DNA from: CAIRYW01 sp964555825
Lineage (GTDB): Bacteria; Patescibacteriota; Minisyncoccia; Phycocordibacterales; CAIRYW01
Direction: 5' to 3'
Length of the DNA: 13,102 nt
Assembly: GCA_964555825.1 (NCBI GenBank)
Contig: CAZKTY010000021.1
Location: 1-13,102 of the forward strand
Numbering within the stretch: position 1 is the first letter of the stretch; each line of letters starts with the position of its first letter. A program made the translations under genes and the position numbers. The notes under the pieces are model-generated. The model made no database searches and was not told the DNA's origin. It saw nothing but the letters and a program-made list of their open reading frames with translations. Below are positions 13,065 through 13,102 of this stretch, piece after piece.

Positions 13065-13102
13065 ATGAACATGCAATTATCACAAAAGGACAAGGTCAAG
13101 GC
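13065..13102 (+). CDS. Start of an unidentified gene, 3' partial
   Basis: An open frame beginning MNMQLSQKDKVK runs off the window. A second ATG lies two codons later (13071). It is supported by the extended -10 element placed for a leaderless start at 13065. Too few residues are visible to assign a family. Confidence 0.45.
   Translation, partial: MNMQLSQKDKVK

Noticed and set aside
1..13102. CRISPR array, insertion sequence, toxin-antitoxin or defence operon
   Set aside because: No regularly spaced direct repeats, transposase, Cas, nuclease-antitoxin pair or terminal inverted repeats were found. The small acidic/basic pair is not recognisable as a known toxin-antitoxin family.
1..13102. 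TGA recoded as glycine, as in some Patescibacteria lineages
   Set aside because: The YgjP-like gene ends in TGA at the expected length and no conserved domain contains an in-frame TGA.

Overview
The window is a compact, AT-rich stretch (about one third G+C by eye). Arginine is written almost only as AGA, spacers are short, and no convincing Shine-Dalgarno site precedes any gene. Together with the gene repertoire and the shortened UvrC, this points to a small-genome bacterium of the Patescibacteria (Candidate Phyla Radiation) type. That placement is inferred from gene content and style; no marker gene for taxonomy is present. TGA is used as a normal stop (end of the YgjP-like gene), and no in-frame TGA was met, so there is no sign of TGA recoding.

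Layout. (1) 2-553: 5'-cut ITPA/RdgB-type nucleotide pyrophosphatase. (2) 636-2389: membrane-anchored FKBP prolyl isomerase followed after 2 nt by tRNA-guanine transglycosylase, with a perfect GC-rich hairpin near the tgt start. (3) 2474-8470: a complete nucleotide excision repair cluster, uvrB then uvrA-uvrC. UvrC is strongly shortened: it keeps both nuclease active sites but has lost the HhH tail and the long UVR-RNase H linker. (4) 8510-9481: D-Ala-D-Ala ligase. (5) 9482-10202: an island near 50% G+C, consisting of a dyad-rich leader, a 170-residue protein made of two copies of a small phage-like domain, and an intrinsic terminator. (6) 10221-10813: tRNA-Ala(UGC), then two microproteins, one very acidic (43 aa, internally repeated) and one very basic (19 aa), closed by a bidirectional terminator. 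(7) 10834-11658, minus strand: calcineurin-like phosphoesterase. (8) 11738-13036, plus strand: membrane-anchored VanY-like DD-carboxypeptidase, then a short YgjP/DUF45 metallopeptidase. (9) The first codons of another gene run off the right edge.

How the genes work together. UvrA finds DNA damage and loads UvrB, and UvrC cuts both sides. The nucleotide pyrophosphatase also protects DNA by removing deaminated or oxidised dNTPs. Ddl makes the D-Ala-D-Ala end of peptidoglycan precursors, and the VanY-like enzyme probably trims D-Ala from them outside the membrane. Most promoters found are extended -10 (TGn-TATAAT-like). At least two sit so close to the start codon that leaderless mRNAs are expected. 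The most novel parts are the GC-rich duplicated-domain gene with its leader and the acidic/basic microprotein pair beside the tRNA.
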